Source: a bacterium (GTDB lineage: Bacteria > Bdellovibrionota_B > Oligoflexia > Silvanigrellales > Silvanigrellaceae). From it: a stretch of 64,000 nt of DNA. Below, piece after piece: positions 1-9,420 of this stretch. The first letter of the stretch is position 1; the number at the start of each line of letters is the position of its first letter. The notes below the pieces were generated by a model. The model was not told the DNA's origin and made no database searches. It worked only from the letters and a program-made list of their open reading frames with translations. A program made the translations under genes and the position numbers. The stretch spans positions 27,469 through 91,468 of the forward strand of contig RGDM01000008.1 of NCBI GenBank assembly GCA_009918675.1, given 5' to 3'.

Positions 1-825
1 GCTGGTCGCGGCCAAGCGGTGGGTTGGCAGGTTTTGAAGCAAACCAATGACCGGGGTGTGCGCGGGAAAGATTTGCAAAGCAATCCAGCCCGAGCAACTC
101 AGTATAATCGCCGCTACTGCAGCTGGAATAGCCCAGAAAGTCAGGCTTGATATGGAACGTTGTTGAGCTGTTTGAAGGCTTGATGCGGCAGCAAAAAGCA
201 AAGCTGCGATAAAAGATAAACTGCGAGGTAAGGGCTGCGACAACTGGCTGAAAATGGGCCAACTCTGCGCTGGTGCGATGCTGACTTGTGATTGTGAAAA
301 CACCGTTCCAAGATCTGGATAGAGAAAAACCACCGCAGCCACAGAGAGGATCATTGCTGACAAACGCACCCGGGCATCATGGAATGGTTCAGAGAGCAAA
401 ACGGCCCGCCACATCAAGCGGCCCCACGGAATAAAGGCAATGCTCAGTGAACAGAGGGGAGTCCAGCCAGGCGTCTGAAGCGCGAGCCCCTGGACAAACA
501 TCGCCGCTGCAAGAAAAGCCCCAGCGAGTAACGCTCTTTTCCAGGTGGTTTGCTCGGGGATAAAGGTTTGAATCAGGGCCGACCAATTAATCAGCGTTGT
601 GAAAAGGCAGCCAGCCAGACTTGCGAGCAAAGCCCAACCAAACCCAGTCAGTGTACCAGTGTTGCAGACAAGTGCCGATTGCGCGAGCAGCGCGGGCAGC
701 GAAACACCCAACAAAAGCGCGCGGCTTTGTGCGGAGATTCTCTCTGACGTCTCTCGTGATTTCCGACCCATGCGAATTATCGCCATCCGTGTCTGGGGCT
801 CGCAGCCGAGCCGGATCCATTCCAT
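1..825 (-). CDS. multi-pass membrane protein, EamA/DMT-transporter-like, cut by window edge
   Basis: An open frame reads from an ATG at 825 leftward off the window with no stop, giving 275 residues. An in-frame TAG lies just upstream at about 844-846, and a weak AAGAGA precedes the ATG. After a charged N-terminus (residues 1-35) come hydrophobic segments near 36-75, 98-116, 124-145, 156-172, 200-215 and 236-254. The alternation of short loops, a KRALL start of one helix, and an 'FVQGLAL' helix followed by a helix ending in 'LLSEP' resemble the repeat of EamA/DMT-superfamily permeases. The substrate cannot be told. It is divergent from ribA across about 150 bp. The frame is firm; the family call is moderate, and another polytopic family is possible because the C-terminus is missing. 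Confidence 0.55.
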   Translation of the reverse strand, partial: MEWIRLGCEPQTRMAIIRMGRKSRETSERISAQSRALLLGVSLPALLAQSALVCNTGTLTGFGWALLASLAGCLFTTLINWSALIQTFIPEQTTWKRALLAGAFLAAAMFVQGLALQTPGWTPLCSLSIAFIPWGRLMWRAVLLSEPFHDARVRLSAMILSVAAVVFLYPDLGTVFSQSQVSIAPAQSWPIFSQLSQPLPRSLSFIAALLFAAASSLQTAQQRSISSLTFWAIPAAVAAIILSCSGWIALQIFPAHTPVIGLLQNLPTHRLAATS

Positions 826-976
826 TTTTGTCTCTTGACCGGGCTAACAGAGAGAGCTCACAGGCGCTAGACCTTTTTTATCCCCCTCTTTCACTTGTTT
901 AGGTTTTCAATGTGCAATATCGCTTGGCGTTCGAGGAAACCGGCGAGAAGGGTCTTGTTGACGGAACCAAAAACCC

Positions 977-1615
977 ATGACGGAATTGAAAAGACTTTCC
1001 ACAACACGCTTACCCACCCTTTGGGGTCCGTTTCAGCTTTCGCTGTTTTTGGAGCCCACAACCGGCAAAGAGCATGTGCTGCTTTGGATGGGTGATTGGG
1101 CAGCCAGTGGCTTTGCCCCTCTCGTCAGACTCCATTCGGAATGCCTGACAGGTGATGTTTTTTCTTCGCTCCGCTGCGATTGTGGCCAGCAGCTGGATGA
1201 TGCCATGAGCGCAATTGCACGCGAGGGGCGTGGCGCCATTCTTTACCTAAGACAGGAAGGTCGTGGAATTGGTTTGGCGGCAAAATTAAAGGCCTATGAC
1301 CTTCAAGACAACGGATTGGACACTGTTGAAGCCAATCTGGCGCTTGGTTTTGCAGCCGATGAACGCGATTTTTCCGTGGCAGCTCAGATGCTTATAGCAT
1401 CAGGAGTCAGTTCAGTTCGGCTGATGACCAACAACCCCGCCAAAATCGAAGCTCTGGAAAAAGCAGGAATCAAAGTTCTCGAGCGGATTCCAGTTGAACC
1501 TATGATTCAAACGGAAAACTCCCGATATATACGCACAAAAATGCAAAAAATGCGGCATTTAATAAGCGCTGAGATCGCGAATTCATGCGATACTTCTTCG
1601 ATTGGCGAAGGATAA
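977..1615 (+). CDS. ribA: GTP cyclohydrolase II (riboflavin synthesis)
   Basis: Converts GTP to 2,5-diamino-6-ribosylamino-pyrimidinone 5'-phosphate, formate and pyrophosphate, the first committed step of riboflavin/FMN synthesis in the cytosol. The 212-residue protein has the family's usual length. The zinc ligands are visible as Cys56, Cys67 and Cys69 in the segment R-L-H-S-E-C...R-C-D-C-G. The motifs YLRQEGRGIGL (about 91-101) and MTNNP (about 154) mark the GTP-binding active site. It is a stand-alone RibA with no fused RibB domain. No FMN riboswitch is seen in the 150 bp upstream. The Shine-Dalgarno at this ATG is weak. The next gene on the strand starts 119 bp later. Confidence 0.93.
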   Translation: MTELKRLSTTRLPTLWGPFQLSLFLEPTTGKEHVLLWMGDWAASGFAPLVRLHSECLTGDVFSSLRCDCGQQLDDAMSAIAREGRGAILYLRQEGRGIGLAAKLKAYDLQDNGLDTVEANLALGFAADERDFSVAAQMLIASGVSSVRLMTNNPAKIEALEKAGIKVLERIPVEPMIQTENSRYIRTKMQKMRHLISAEIANSCDTSSIGEG

Positions 1616-1734
1616 CAGTCAAACAAATGCGCCAATTGCCCGTCGCCTGCAGCTGTGCGCGGCGACTCTCGGTTCAGTTGTGCTAATCTTGAGTCAAGTG
1701 AATATCTGGTTGATTAATGATTCAGGAGAGAATC

Positions 1735-3159
1735 GTGCGGGTTTCATTCCTCCAGCACATCTGCGGGATGACTCTTTGCCTCGCGAGCGCGAGCGCATTT
1801 GCGGATGTGCACACTCTGGCGGATTCTTTCGTTGCGGATGTGCACACTCTGGCGGATTCTTTCGTTGCGGATGTGAATGTCCGCCATCATTTGATTCCCG
1901 GAATAAAACTCAATGCTAAGAATCTCTCTCCAGCAAACCCTGCGCAGCCGGTGAATAAGTTGTCGAATCCTGGTGATTCTGCATTGCCCTCCCAACAATT
2001 GAATCAGCAAATTGCGGTGCCTCCTCCGCCAGATTCGAAGAGGACAGCCGGGGCTATGGGTTTTTCGCCGGCCGTGAGTTCCAAGCTGGCTCCTTCCGTG
2101 GCGTGGCAGCCTTACTGTTCGGCACCAGTTAGGGTCAGTCTATTTGGTGATTTTTGGGTGGCCCCGCACAGTCCTGCCGCCGATCTCAAGAACCATCTTT
2201 TTGATAATTTAAAACCACTCCTCAATTGGGCTGATTTCAATGTCGCAAATTTTGAGGGCAACCTAACAAGCGCGAGTCAACGCGCATTTCCGTCGTTTCC
2301 TTTTGCACTAAAGCAGGCACCCGATAGTTTGCAGTGGCTTGCAAGCGCGGGAGTTAAATATTTCACTCGCGCCAACAACCACGCCATGGATTTTGGTTGG
2401 GTTGGTGCGCAAGAGACAAGCGCAGCAATTAAAAAAGCTGGAATGTATTTTGCCGGTATTGGCGAAAATCTTCAGGCTGCACTGCGGCCGATGTGGCTTG
2501 AAAAAAATGGCCTCAGGATTGCAGTTTTTTCAGTCACCACAACTTATCCGGCTGAAGCTTGGGCCGGACAATCGCGGCCCGGCGTTGCCTTCCCAAGCCC
2601 TCAAAGGCTCAAACTCGCTATTGAGAAAACTCGTGCGGATGCTGATTTTATTGTGGTTGCCTTCCATTGGGGAGAGGAACTCAAACCAACATTGCGAGGG
2701 CATCAGGAACAATATGCGAAGGCTGTGATGGCTGCAGGTGCTGATGTTGTTGTTGGACACCATGCACATGTCGCGCAGTCGGTTGATGTTTCTGCGGATG
2801 ATGGAATTGTTGTCTACGGACTTGGCAATTTTGTCTTCGCATCTCTGTCGCGGGATGCGAAGTTTGCCCTTGGGTCGCACTTTGAATTCTGCCGTACAGA
2901 TACGGCAGACAGTAAAGGTTCGGCACATTCTTTCCGGATGGTCCTGAGTCCGTTACTCACCTTCAACCGCATCACGGGCTACAAGTCGCGCATGATGACC
3001 CTCAATGAATTTCTGCCTTTTGCCCGCGAATATGTGAAAAAAGGTTATTTTTCCCCAGAACTTGAGTTTTTCATTCCCGGCGAAGACAGGGTTCAAACCC
3101 TTGCCGAGTGGTTGCAGCCACGCTCACAAGCCTCTAATGATGGACACACAGCCCGCTAA
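1735..3159 (+). CDS. CapA-family (PGA_cap) exported metallophosphatase-like protein
   Basis: Members of the poly-gamma-glutamate CapA family have a calcineurin-like fold; many have no proven substrate. The metal-binding pattern is visible: G138-D139, an N-F-E-G-N stretch, N-N-H216-A-M-D-F-G, H311-W-G-E-E, and G-H-H343-A-H345-V. I chose the GTG at 1735 because AGGAGAG (1724-1730) sits four bases upstream and the protein then begins with a clean signal peptide ending in S-A-F-A; the ATG at 1717 would place the SD inside the gene. A perfect 33-bp tandem duplication follows the cleavage site, and residues about 50-110 are Pro/Ser/Gln-rich and probably disordered. The role is likely in the periplasm, in surface polymer or envelope metabolism; a PGA function is not shown, since no capB/capC is seen. 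Confidence 0.8.
   Translation: MRVSFLQHICGMTLCLASASAFADVHTLADSFVADVHTLADSFVADVNVRHHLIPGIKLNAKNLSPANPAQPVNKLSNPGDSALPSQQLNQQIAVPPPPDSKRTAGAMGFSPAVSSKLAPSVAWQPYCSAPVRVSLFGDFWVAPHSPAADLKNHLFDNLKPLLNWADFNVANFEGNLTSASQRAFPSFPFALKQAPDSLQWLASAGVKYFTRANNHAMDFGWVGAQETSAAIKKAGMYFAGIGENLQAALRPMWLEKNGLRIAVFSVTTTYPAEAWAGQSRPGVAFPSPQRLKLAIEKTRADADFIVVAFHWGEELKPTLRGHQEQYAKAVMAAGADVVVGHHAHVAQSVDVSADDGIVVYGLGNFVFASLSRDAKFALGSHFEFCRTDTADSKGSAHSFRMVLSPLLTFNRITGYKSRMMTLNEFLPFAREYVKKGYFSPELEFFIPGEDRVQTLAEWLQPRSQASNDGHTAR
1801..1866 (+). repeat. perfect 2 x 33-bp tandem repeat in the CapA-like gene
   Basis: Two identical 33-bp units (1801-1833 and 1834-1866) encode two copies of ADVHTLADSFV directly after the predicted signal peptide. 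A third unit begins (GCGGATGTG) and then diverges. The unit is a multiple of three, so copy number changes keep the frame. Confidence 0.95.
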
Positions 3160-3186
3160 GTCCAAAGTCCACATTGGGGTCAACAT

Positions 3187-4806
3187 ATGAACGTGCTTTC
3201 GATGGTCAAACCGACCAATGAACCAATTGAAAATATCCGTGACACAGATTCTGCTTGGGCGCAGTTTGAAGCCGCGACCAAAGAAATTCCGCTTGGTCTT
3301 GAAGTCCCGATGATTATCGGCGGACAAAAGATCTACTCAAACCAGAAGGGGCAAAGCCTTAATCCTGCAAACAAGCAGGTGGTTTGTACCTTTCAAGAAG
3401 CAGACTCGAACCACGCACAGAAAGCAATTGATGCGGCGCTTGCCGCCAAGCCTGCCTGGGCCGCTCTTTCGCCAGCAACTCGCTTGCAAAAGTTCCGCGA
3501 TCTGGAAGCTGTCTTGGCCAAATGGAAATACCAAACCTGTGCAACGGCAGCTGTTGAGTGCGGATACACAGCGAATGAAACATCGGCGAGCTGGGCCGAG
3601 TTGATGGATTTTGTGCGTTTCAATAACTGGTTTTATTCCGAGCTCATTGCCGAGCGCATGGGTGATGGCCCGATGGAAACCAACCAGCTGCAGTTGCGCC
3701 CACTCAAGGGTTTCACCTGTGCCGTCACTCCGTTTAATTTCCCCATTGCGATTGGTTACAATCTGCCATTGGTGATGGCTCTCACGGGAAATACCGTGGT
3801 TTGGAAACCCAGCAGCGATGCAATTCTGACAAGCTATTTATTGATGCTTGCGCTTGAGGAAGCTGCATTTCCACCTGGGGTTATTAATTTCCTGACAGGT
3901 GAAGGACCAACTTGTTTACCGACCGTTCTCAAGCATCCTGAGCTCACCGCGCTGAACTTCACTGGAAGTTTCAACACCGCGCGGGTTTTCGGTAATTATC
4001 TTTTCAATACAGATTTTCCGCGCCAGAATTTCCCTCGCTTCATTGCTGAAACCGGTGGGAAAGATTTCCTTGTTGCCGACAAAGACATTGATGTCGCTGA
4101 TACCGCGCAAGCAATTGTTCAAGGTGCTTTTGGCAGGAGCGGACAAAAATGCTCGGCCAATAGTGTTGTTCTTGTTGATGAAAAGATTTGGCCAGCTCTG
4201 AAAGCGGAATTGGTGAAACAAACACAGGCACAGCTGATGACCAACCCAATTGAGCGCAAGGCGGATTTGGGTCCTGTTATCAACAAGCGCGCATTTGATA
4301 AAATTAAAGCTGCTCTTGAAAAAGCCAAGACTGACAAAAATTGTAGCTTCATTGCGGGCGGAAAAGCGGATGACAGCAAAGGGTATTATATCGAACCGAC
4401 GCTGATTGAAGTGAACGCAGACATCCATGATTTGTTGAGTGTTGAAATCTTTGGGCCCGTGACTGCAATCCGCACGTACAAAACATTGGAAGATGCGGCG
4501 CGGATCATTGAACAACACCCATATCGCCTCACAGGTTCCGTGATCAGCCGCAACGAAACCTTTCTTGAATCTGCTGTTCCAGTTCTTTCGCAGCTTGCAG
4601 GCAATTTCTACATCAATCGCAAAACCACCGGTGCCGTTGTCAATCAACAACCCTTTGGTGGTGATGGCGCAAGTGGAACCAACGCGAAAGCAGGCGGGAA
4701 ATGGTATGTTCTGAATTTCGTGTCACAGGGCAGCGTTACCCGTCGGCATACACGCAGCACAACTCCGCAAGCTTTCACCGCGTTGAAGAATACGCTCGAG
4801 CGTTGA
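3187..4806 (+). CDS. pruA: 1-pyrroline-5-carboxylate dehydrogenase (L-glutamate gamma-semialdehyde dehydrogenase)
   Basis: Oxidises glutamate gamma-semialdehyde (P5C) to glutamate with NAD+, the second step of proline catabolism. The 539-residue aldehyde dehydrogenase has the P5CDH features TPFNFP (about 178), the NAD-binding VVWKPS, a NFTGS motif, the general-base E-T-G-G-K segment and the catalytic cysteine Cys322 in G-Q-K-C-S-A. The C-terminal QQPFGG...SGTNAKAG block is also typical of this subfamily. It is monofunctional: no proline dehydrogenase domain is fused and none is encoded nearby. The start at 3187 is preceded by GGGGTC; an ATG at 3202 is an alternative. It follows the CapA-like gene by 27 bp and converges on the nucleotidyltransferase gene with a 5-bp gap and no visible terminator. 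Confidence 0.9.
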   Translation: MNVLSMVKPTNEPIENIRDTDSAWAQFEAATKEIPLGLEVPMIIGGQKIYSNQKGQSLNPANKQVVCTFQEADSNHAQKAIDAALAAKPAWAALSPATRLQKFRDLEAVLAKWKYQTCATAAVECGYTANETSASWAELMDFVRFNNWFYSELIAERMGDGPMETNQLQLRPLKGFTCAVTPFNFPIAIGYNLPLVMALTGNTVVWKPSSDAILTSYLLMLALEEAAFPPGVINFLTGEGPTCLPTVLKHPELTALNFTGSFNTARVFGNYLFNTDFPRQNFPRFIAETGGKDFLVADKDIDVADTAQAIVQGAFGRSGQKCSANSVVLVDEKIWPALKAELVKQTQAQLMTNPIERKADLGPVINKRAFDKIKAALEKAKTDKNCSFIAGGKADDSKGYYIEPTLIEVNADIHDLLSVEIFGPVTAIRTYKTLEDAARIIEQHPYRLTGSVISRNETFLESAVPVLSQLAGNFYINRKTTGAVVNQQPFGGDGASGTNAKAGGKWYVLNFVSQGSVTRRHTRSTTPQAFTALKNTLER

Positions 4807-4811
4807 TGCCG

Positions 4812-6281
4812 TTACTTTCGTTTGGATTGTTTTTTTTCGCTCCAATGGAGTGAAAGATCGCAGAGCGAATTGAATGCGCCCGCTGACGCGAGATTGAAAA
4901 ACGGCGGCGTCGCGTTCAATTTTAAATTGAGAACCGCGAGCAAGAGAAGTGAATCGCTCATCAGTCGAGCCCAGCCGAGAGCGGCTGGGCTTTTGTTTTG
5001 TGCCCACGAGTGAATGGTTTGTCGCAGCGCCTTGGCTTCAGCAGAAATCAGTAATTCAATGGTCTCTGCCAAGGTTTTGTTCGCGCTTAAGTGAGCTGTC
5101 TTTGTGTTGAGAGCAAAAATGAGATCTGATTGAGGATTCGCGCAATTAAAGTTGTCGCACATCCAGCGAATTTCACCCAGGCTCAATTTGTTTTGCCGCT
5201 GTGCCCAGCGGATCGTTTCAAATTTATTTTTCCAGAAACCCAGCACTTCCGACTCGCTCAAAGGTTGCGCGCTTGCGAGATTGAATTGCCCTTCGCCGAG
5301 ACGCTGAAGAAATTCAATGTGGGTGCGTTCTTCCGCCGCAATAGGCCAGGAGTTGAACACGCTGGGCCAGTGCCGCGCGGTGACACCTTCATTGAAAATG
5401 CAGATCAACGCTAAAATACTGCCCGGGAATTGAAACGCTTCTTGAGGAAGTCGCAACTCAGTCCTCATGAAGACAGGATGTGAACTGAGTTCACTTATCG
5501 TTTGCTCGCGGCTTTTATTCTGTGGCGTTCGCTCTGCTTTTTTGCTGGCATTTTTAAAACTGTGCTCGAGAAGTATCTTCTCAGCAGAAAGAAAGTTTTT
5601 TGCAAATTCGGTGATCCCTTGGGCTTTGACTTTGCCAATTTCAAGAAGCACGCGCTCAAGACTGATGTGAGTGAGCTCGCTTGTGAGTTGAGTTGCTGCG
5701 CTCAGTGTTTCGCCTTCAATAGTCAGCTGCAAATTTGCCGCAAAGCGAAACAGGCGGAGAATGCGCAGTGGATCTTCGTGCAGCCGGGCCGCAGCATTGC
5801 CAACACAGCGCAATTGTCGAGCGCTGAGATCTTTCATCCCATCGTGAAAATCGAGCAGGGCTTCATTGAGAGGGTCATAATAAAATGCATTAATGGTGAA
5901 GTCGCGGCGGGTGCTGTCTTCCTCAATTGACCCTGGTCCGACTTTGCTCGGGTGGCGCCTGTCGGCGTAATCTGATTCTTTACGAAACGTTGCAACCTCA
6001 AAGGCAAACTCGTTGACTTGGCACAAGCCAACCCCAAATGCTTTACCGATCGCACGGGTGTTCGGCAGAATCTGGCAGATGTCGTTGAATGATGCGTTGG
6101 TGGCTATGTCGATATCGTGTGGAACCTGATCAGGATTCAGTAAAAAATCTCGCACACAGCCACCCACCCAATAGGCCTGCCAGCCCTTGCTGTTGAGCAG
6201 TTCACAGATTTGTCGCGCTGCCTGCGTGCGTGGGTGTTTCGACACTGATGTCGTCAGCTTATGTGATATCATTTGTCTCAA
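4812..6281 (-). CDS. CCA tRNA nucleotidyltransferase / poly(A) polymerase family protein
   Basis: Class II nucleotidyltransferase that adds either CCA to tRNA or poly(A) tails to RNA. The N-terminal head has W-V-G-G-C-V-R-D (about 38-45), the catalytic H-D-I-D-I-A-T (two Asp), R-R-D-F-T-I-N-A-F-Y and the E-D-P-L-R-I-L-R-L-F-R-F nucleotide-specificity helix. The remaining 250 or so residues form a helical body without an HD domain. An F-R-K-E-S-D-Y-A-D-R-R-H-P segment leans towards poly(A)-polymerase-like members, but sequence alone does not settle CCA-adding against polyadenylating activity. The start at 6281 may be replaced by an ATG nine bases downstream. It is divergent from the Agl23-like gene, with only 58 bp between the two starts, which presumably hold both promoters. 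Confidence 0.85.
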   Translation of the reverse strand: MRQMISHKLTTSVSKHPRTQAARQICELLNSKGWQAYWVGGCVRDFLLNPDQVPHDIDIATNASFNDICQILPNTRAIGKAFGVGLCQVNEFAFEVATFRKESDYADRRHPSKVGPGSIEEDSTRRDFTINAFYYDPLNEALLDFHDGMKDLSARQLRCVGNAAARLHEDPLRILRLFRFAANLQLTIEGETLSAATQLTSELTHISLERVLLEIGKVKAQGITEFAKNFLSAEKILLEHSFKNASKKAERTPQNKSREQTISELSSHPVFMRTELRLPQEAFQFPGSILALICIFNEGVTARHWPSVFNSWPIAAEERTHIEFLQRLGEGQFNLASAQPLSESEVLGFWKNKFETIRWAQRQNKLSLGEIRWMCDNFNCANPQSDLIFALNTKTAHLSANKTLAETIELLISAEAKALRQTIHSWAQNKSPAALGWARLMSDSLLLLAVLNLKLNATPPFFNLASAGAFNSLCDLSLHWSEKKQSKRK

Positions 6282-6339
6282 TCGTCTACCCCAGTGGTTG
6301 CAGCGCGCAAAGACTACGCTGTTTGAAGGAGTCTCTCTA

Positions 6340-8220
6340 TTGTCAGCTCAAGATCCCCTCTTGCGCAAGAGTCGCATTGCCATTCTGCTTGAAGGCAGAG
6401 GATGGTGGTGGACGTGCACGATTGTTGCATGTTTAGGCCTGTTGAGTCGCCTTCTTTTTCTCGCCGATAAACCCTTTCATCACGATGAAAGTCTGCACGG
6501 ATATTACTCTCATCGCGTGGCACTTGGGTTTCCGCATGAATACTCGGCACTGCTGCATGGCCCCGTGCTCTATTACTTTGTTGGCTTCTTCATGGCGGTC
6601 TTTGGTGTCAGCGATTGGACAGCACGTTTGCCCGCAGCTCTTTGCAGTGTCGCACTCGTCTTGCTGCCGCTCCTCTGGAGCCGGCGTCTTGGACGTGCAT
6701 CAGCATTGATGATTTCAATTTTTCTCTTGCTCAGTCCGACGTTCATGTATTTTGGCAGGTTTTTGAGGGAAGATGCTTTTAATACTTTGTGGATTGCAGC
6801 ATCGCTTGCGGGTTTCTTTGCTTATCGTTGGTCGGGCAAACCTTGGCAGGCGCTAGCGACATCTGTTTTTCTTGCTCTGCAATTCTGCAACAAAGAAAAC
6901 GCTTATCTGCATGTTTTCGTTTGGCTGACGGGCTTTGCTGTGGTGATTTGGCTGTTTAAGAGAGCCGACTTCAATAGATACACAACACTGTTTGGCGAGC
7001 GCCGTGTGAGTTCATCTTGGGGTGATAGAGCCGCTTTATATCTGAATTGTCTTTCGGTATTTGCGGTTATCTATGTGTTTTTTTACTCAAGCTTTTTTCG
7101 CCATTCGAAAGGCGCGCTGCATGGAATTTTAGACGGACTCTATCGTGAAAGTTTGCTCTATTGGTGGGAGCAAAATCAAAAGCGGCGGATCGATGGGCCT
7201 TTTGATTATCATTCACCGCTGTTTTTTAATTATGAATTTGCCCTTATACCTGCGCTGATTTCCGGTTGGATAAGGTCCATTAAATTAGCTTCACAGCAGC
7301 TTAACAGAGAAGTTTTTAAATTTCCTTCGCACCTGCTGCGCAATCAGAGCCTCATTTTCGCATGCGCGGTGAGCATTGTGGCTGCTCTCGCTCTACCGCG
7401 AATAGGGTTGACAAGCGAAGGGTGTGGCATTTCTGAGTGGTGCGCGGCAAATTTTATGTCTTCTGTATCGAGCCACAGAGTGACTCAGTTCGCGCAAGCC
7501 TTGCACATTATGCACTCGCGCCACCTTTTGCAGATCGTGGCCGTTGCGTGCTTGGGTGGGATGGCGGTTTTGGCAACATCGTCTTTGGGACGATTGCTCG
7601 ATGGGTTCCTTTGGTGGTGGGCAACTGGTGCGGTTGGTATTTACTCGTACGTTGGAGAGAAAGTCCCCTGGCTCCTTCTTTATATCCTGATGCCGCTGAT
7701 TGCGCTGGCTGGTTTGGAAATCGGCCGCGCCCTGCAAGGCGGTTGGTTGCCTGTCGACCTGAACGGACCATCGGCAGCGCTGACTCACCACTTGGACAAT
7801 GAGGTGGTCGAGGAGGGCCAAGGTCGGCGGGAAGCGCTATGGATCGTCTCAGCAACTCTCCTGTGTTTGCTATTTTCAAGCTGGAAAGCCATCGAAGTTT
7901 CGTTTGTTGACTCGGCCAACCCTGCAGAACGGCTCGTATTCACCCAAACCACTCCGGCCGCCAAAGCCGTCCGCGACCATTGGTTGCAGCTCGCCCAAGA
8001 GCGCAAGGGAAGTCTTCCAAAAATCTCGATGAGTGGAGACGCAACTTGGCCGATGGCCTGGTATGCACACCGCCCTTGGAACAGGGGATGGGTGACACGT
8101 CAGTGTTATATTTGGAGAACAAGCAATCGGGTCGTTATTTTGCAGATGCGCCTCCTTGCTCGTGCGGAGAACTCGTTGAATCAGCTCGTCTGCTTGATGC
8201 GCTTCAAACCTCACCCTTAG
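6340..8220 (+). CDS. Agl23-like (TIGR03663) membrane glycosyltransferase, GT39 type, TTG start
   Basis: Polytopic membrane protein of the 'flippase activity-associated' Agl23 group, related to GT39/PMT lipid-linked sugar transferases. Visible features are the first-loop motif H-H-D-E-S (catalytic acidic residue) after helix 1, repeated hydrophobic helices through about residue 530, and a Y-S-Y-V-G-E-K-V-P-W-L segment seen in this family. The frame is open from 6187, but that part overlaps the divergent nucleotidyltransferase gene and reads as non-family sequence. I place the start at TTG 6340, with AAGGAG at 6326-6331 and 8 bp spacing, giving 626 residues. The acceptor is unknown; it probably glycosylates an exported lipid or protein on the periplasmic face. 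Confidence 0.75.
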   Translation: MSAQDPLLRKSRIAILLEGRGWWWTCTIVACLGLLSRLLFLADKPFHHDESLHGYYSHRVALGFPHEYSALLHGPVLYYFVGFFMAVFGVSDWTARLPAALCSVALVLLPLLWSRRLGRASALMISIFLLLSPTFMYFGRFLREDAFNTLWIAASLAGFFAYRWSGKPWQALATSVFLALQFCNKENAYLHVFVWLTGFAVVIWLFKRADFNRYTTLFGERRVSSSWGDRAALYLNCLSVFAVIYVFFYSSFFRHSKGALHGILDGLYRESLLYWWEQNQKRRIDGPFDYHSPLFFNYEFALIPALISGWIRSIKLASQQLNREVFKFPSHLLRNQSLIFACAVSIVAALALPRIGLTSEGCGISEWCAANFMSSVSSHRVTQFAQALHIMHSRHLLQIVAVACLGGMAVLATSSLGRLLDGFLWWWATGAVGIYSYVGEKVPWLLLYILMPLIALAGLEIGRALQGGWLPVDLNGPSAALTHHLDNEVVEEGQGRREALWIVSATLLCLLFSSWKAIEVSFVDSANPAERLVFTQTTPAAKAVRDHWLQLAQERKGSLPKISMSGDATWPMAWYAHRPWNRGWVTRQCYIWRTSNRVVILQMRLLARAENSLNQLVCLMRFKPHP

Positions 8221-8260
8221 AGTCCATGCCTGAGTCGTCCTCCCAAGAAAGGAAAAATTG

Positions 8261-9385
8261 ATGCGCTTGCGAATCACCCTCATGGCTACAGCTGTGTTGA
8301 CATTTTTTGCTGCCGCTTTTGTTGGTGCGCTTTTCTACGTCAGCGACATGCTGCTTTTTCCATTTAAACCACATGAGAAATGGACTGCCGTAGAATCAAT
8401 TGAATGCTCTAAATGGATGAAAGAATGGGCGTACGCGGATCTGCGCGAGGGCGCACCGGGCAGCAAGCCTTTGGATTTGAGTTGCGACGAATCGCTGATT
8501 TTGCCTTCACAGAGCTATTTTACTCGCAATGCCGCGGGTGAGCGCATCCACTATAAAGTTTATGAAAATCTCTCTTCCGAGCAAATGAAGAGTTCAGAAA
8601 ATACACCAATTTTTCTCCATGTGCATGGTGTTTCAGGAACCTATATGCATGGAGCACGTTACTTTAAAATGGCAACTCGGCTCGGCTTCCAGTTGGTTGC
8701 CATGGACATGAGTAACCACGGACTTTCAGATCACAACAGCCTTGGTGCAAGCTATGGTTGCCGTGAGCAATATGATGTCGTTGCGGTGGTAAATGCGCTC
8801 AAAGCTCAATACCCTGGCCGACGCATCCTTCTTCATGCGACATCGATGGGCTCGATGGCTGCGCTCAATGCGGCTGGTTCGTTGACTCCACAAGAGGCTC
8901 AGGAAAAGAATAAGTCGGTCTTTGCGTTGGCGCTTGAAAATCCAATTCCTTCTGTCGACCAGCTTGCAAAGAGCACCCCGAAGCGCCCACCAGCACCTCA
9001 GTTATTTCTTGATCTTGGTGTTTGGCTTGCTGAAAAACGCGGCCAAGTTAAATTCAGCGAATGTGAACCCGTAAAAGCTGCACCGAAGGTTGCGGTTCCA
9101 ACCTACATTTTCAATGCGGTGAACGATGACATTGTTTCACCGGACGTCTCGCGCCAGGTCGCAGATGCATTACCTAAATCGGTTGTTTATAAAGTGCGTC
9201 TGTTTACCAGGGGTGGACATTCAACTGTTTGGAATGGAAATCCCGCTGAAGTTGAACAAGATTTAGCTGACCTTTGGAAAGCTGCAGTTGCCAGCGCTCC
9301 TACAGAGGTTGTGCCTGTGAGCCAGGCCGTGCCTGCTGTAAATGGTCAGAGTGGTTTTTCTGGCGAAATGCCAAGTGCAAAATAG
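8261..9385 (+). CDS. membrane-anchored alpha/beta hydrolase
   Basis: A 374-residue protein with an N-terminal hydrophobic segment (about 8-30), either a signal anchor or an uncleaved signal, followed by an alpha/beta-hydrolase domain facing the periplasm. The core shows the H-V-H-G oxyanion strand, M-D-M-S-N-H-G-L-S, and a nucleophile elbow A-T-S195-M-G in which the usual first Gly is Ala. It also has an Asp in V-N-D-D-I-V and a catalytic His in G-G-H-S. The mix suggests a serine esterase, lipase or peptidase; the substrate is unknown. The ATG at 8261 is used because AAAGGAAAAA sits just upstream; the TTG right before it is not needed. It lies 40 bp after the Agl23-like gene and 35 bp before der, so co-transcription is likely. 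Confidence 0.78.
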   Translation: MRLRITLMATAVLTFFAAAFVGALFYVSDMLLFPFKPHEKWTAVESIECSKWMKEWAYADLREGAPGSKPLDLSCDESLILPSQSYFTRNAAGERIHYKVYENLSSEQMKSSENTPIFLHVHGVSGTYMHGARYFKMATRLGFQLVAMDMSNHGLSDHNSLGASYGCREQYDVVAVVNALKAQYPGRRILLHATSMGSMAALNAAGSLTPQEAQEKNKSVFALALENPIPSVDQLAKSTPKRPPAPQLFLDLGVWLAEKRGQVKFSECEPVKAAPKVAVPTYIFNAVNDDIVSPDVSRQVADALPKSVVYKVRLFTRGGHSTVWNGNPAEVEQDLADLWKAAVASAPTEVVPVSQAVPAVNGQSGFSGEMPSAK

Positions 9386-9420
9386 AAAATAATGTCCCTT
9401 TGTTCCTGAGGTTTTGAATC

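Noticed and set aside
826..976. possible FMN riboswitch upstream of ribA
   Set aside because: None of the conserved RFN-element blocks could be found in the 150 bp.
1602..1919. 105-codon frame starting at TTG 1602 with a hydrophobic stretch
   Set aside because: It overlaps the end of ribA and the CapA-like gene; after the overlap it reads as frame-shifted repeat text. The CapA frame has an SD, a signal peptide and the family motifs.
3916..4650. 244-codon antisense frame inside P5C dehydrogenase
   Set aside because: No recognisable domain; the sense strand encodes a full conserved enzyme here.
6187..6339. N-terminal extension of the Agl23-like frame
   Set aside because: Overlaps the divergent nucleotidyltransferase start and lacks an SD; TTG 6340 has AAGGAG at good spacing.
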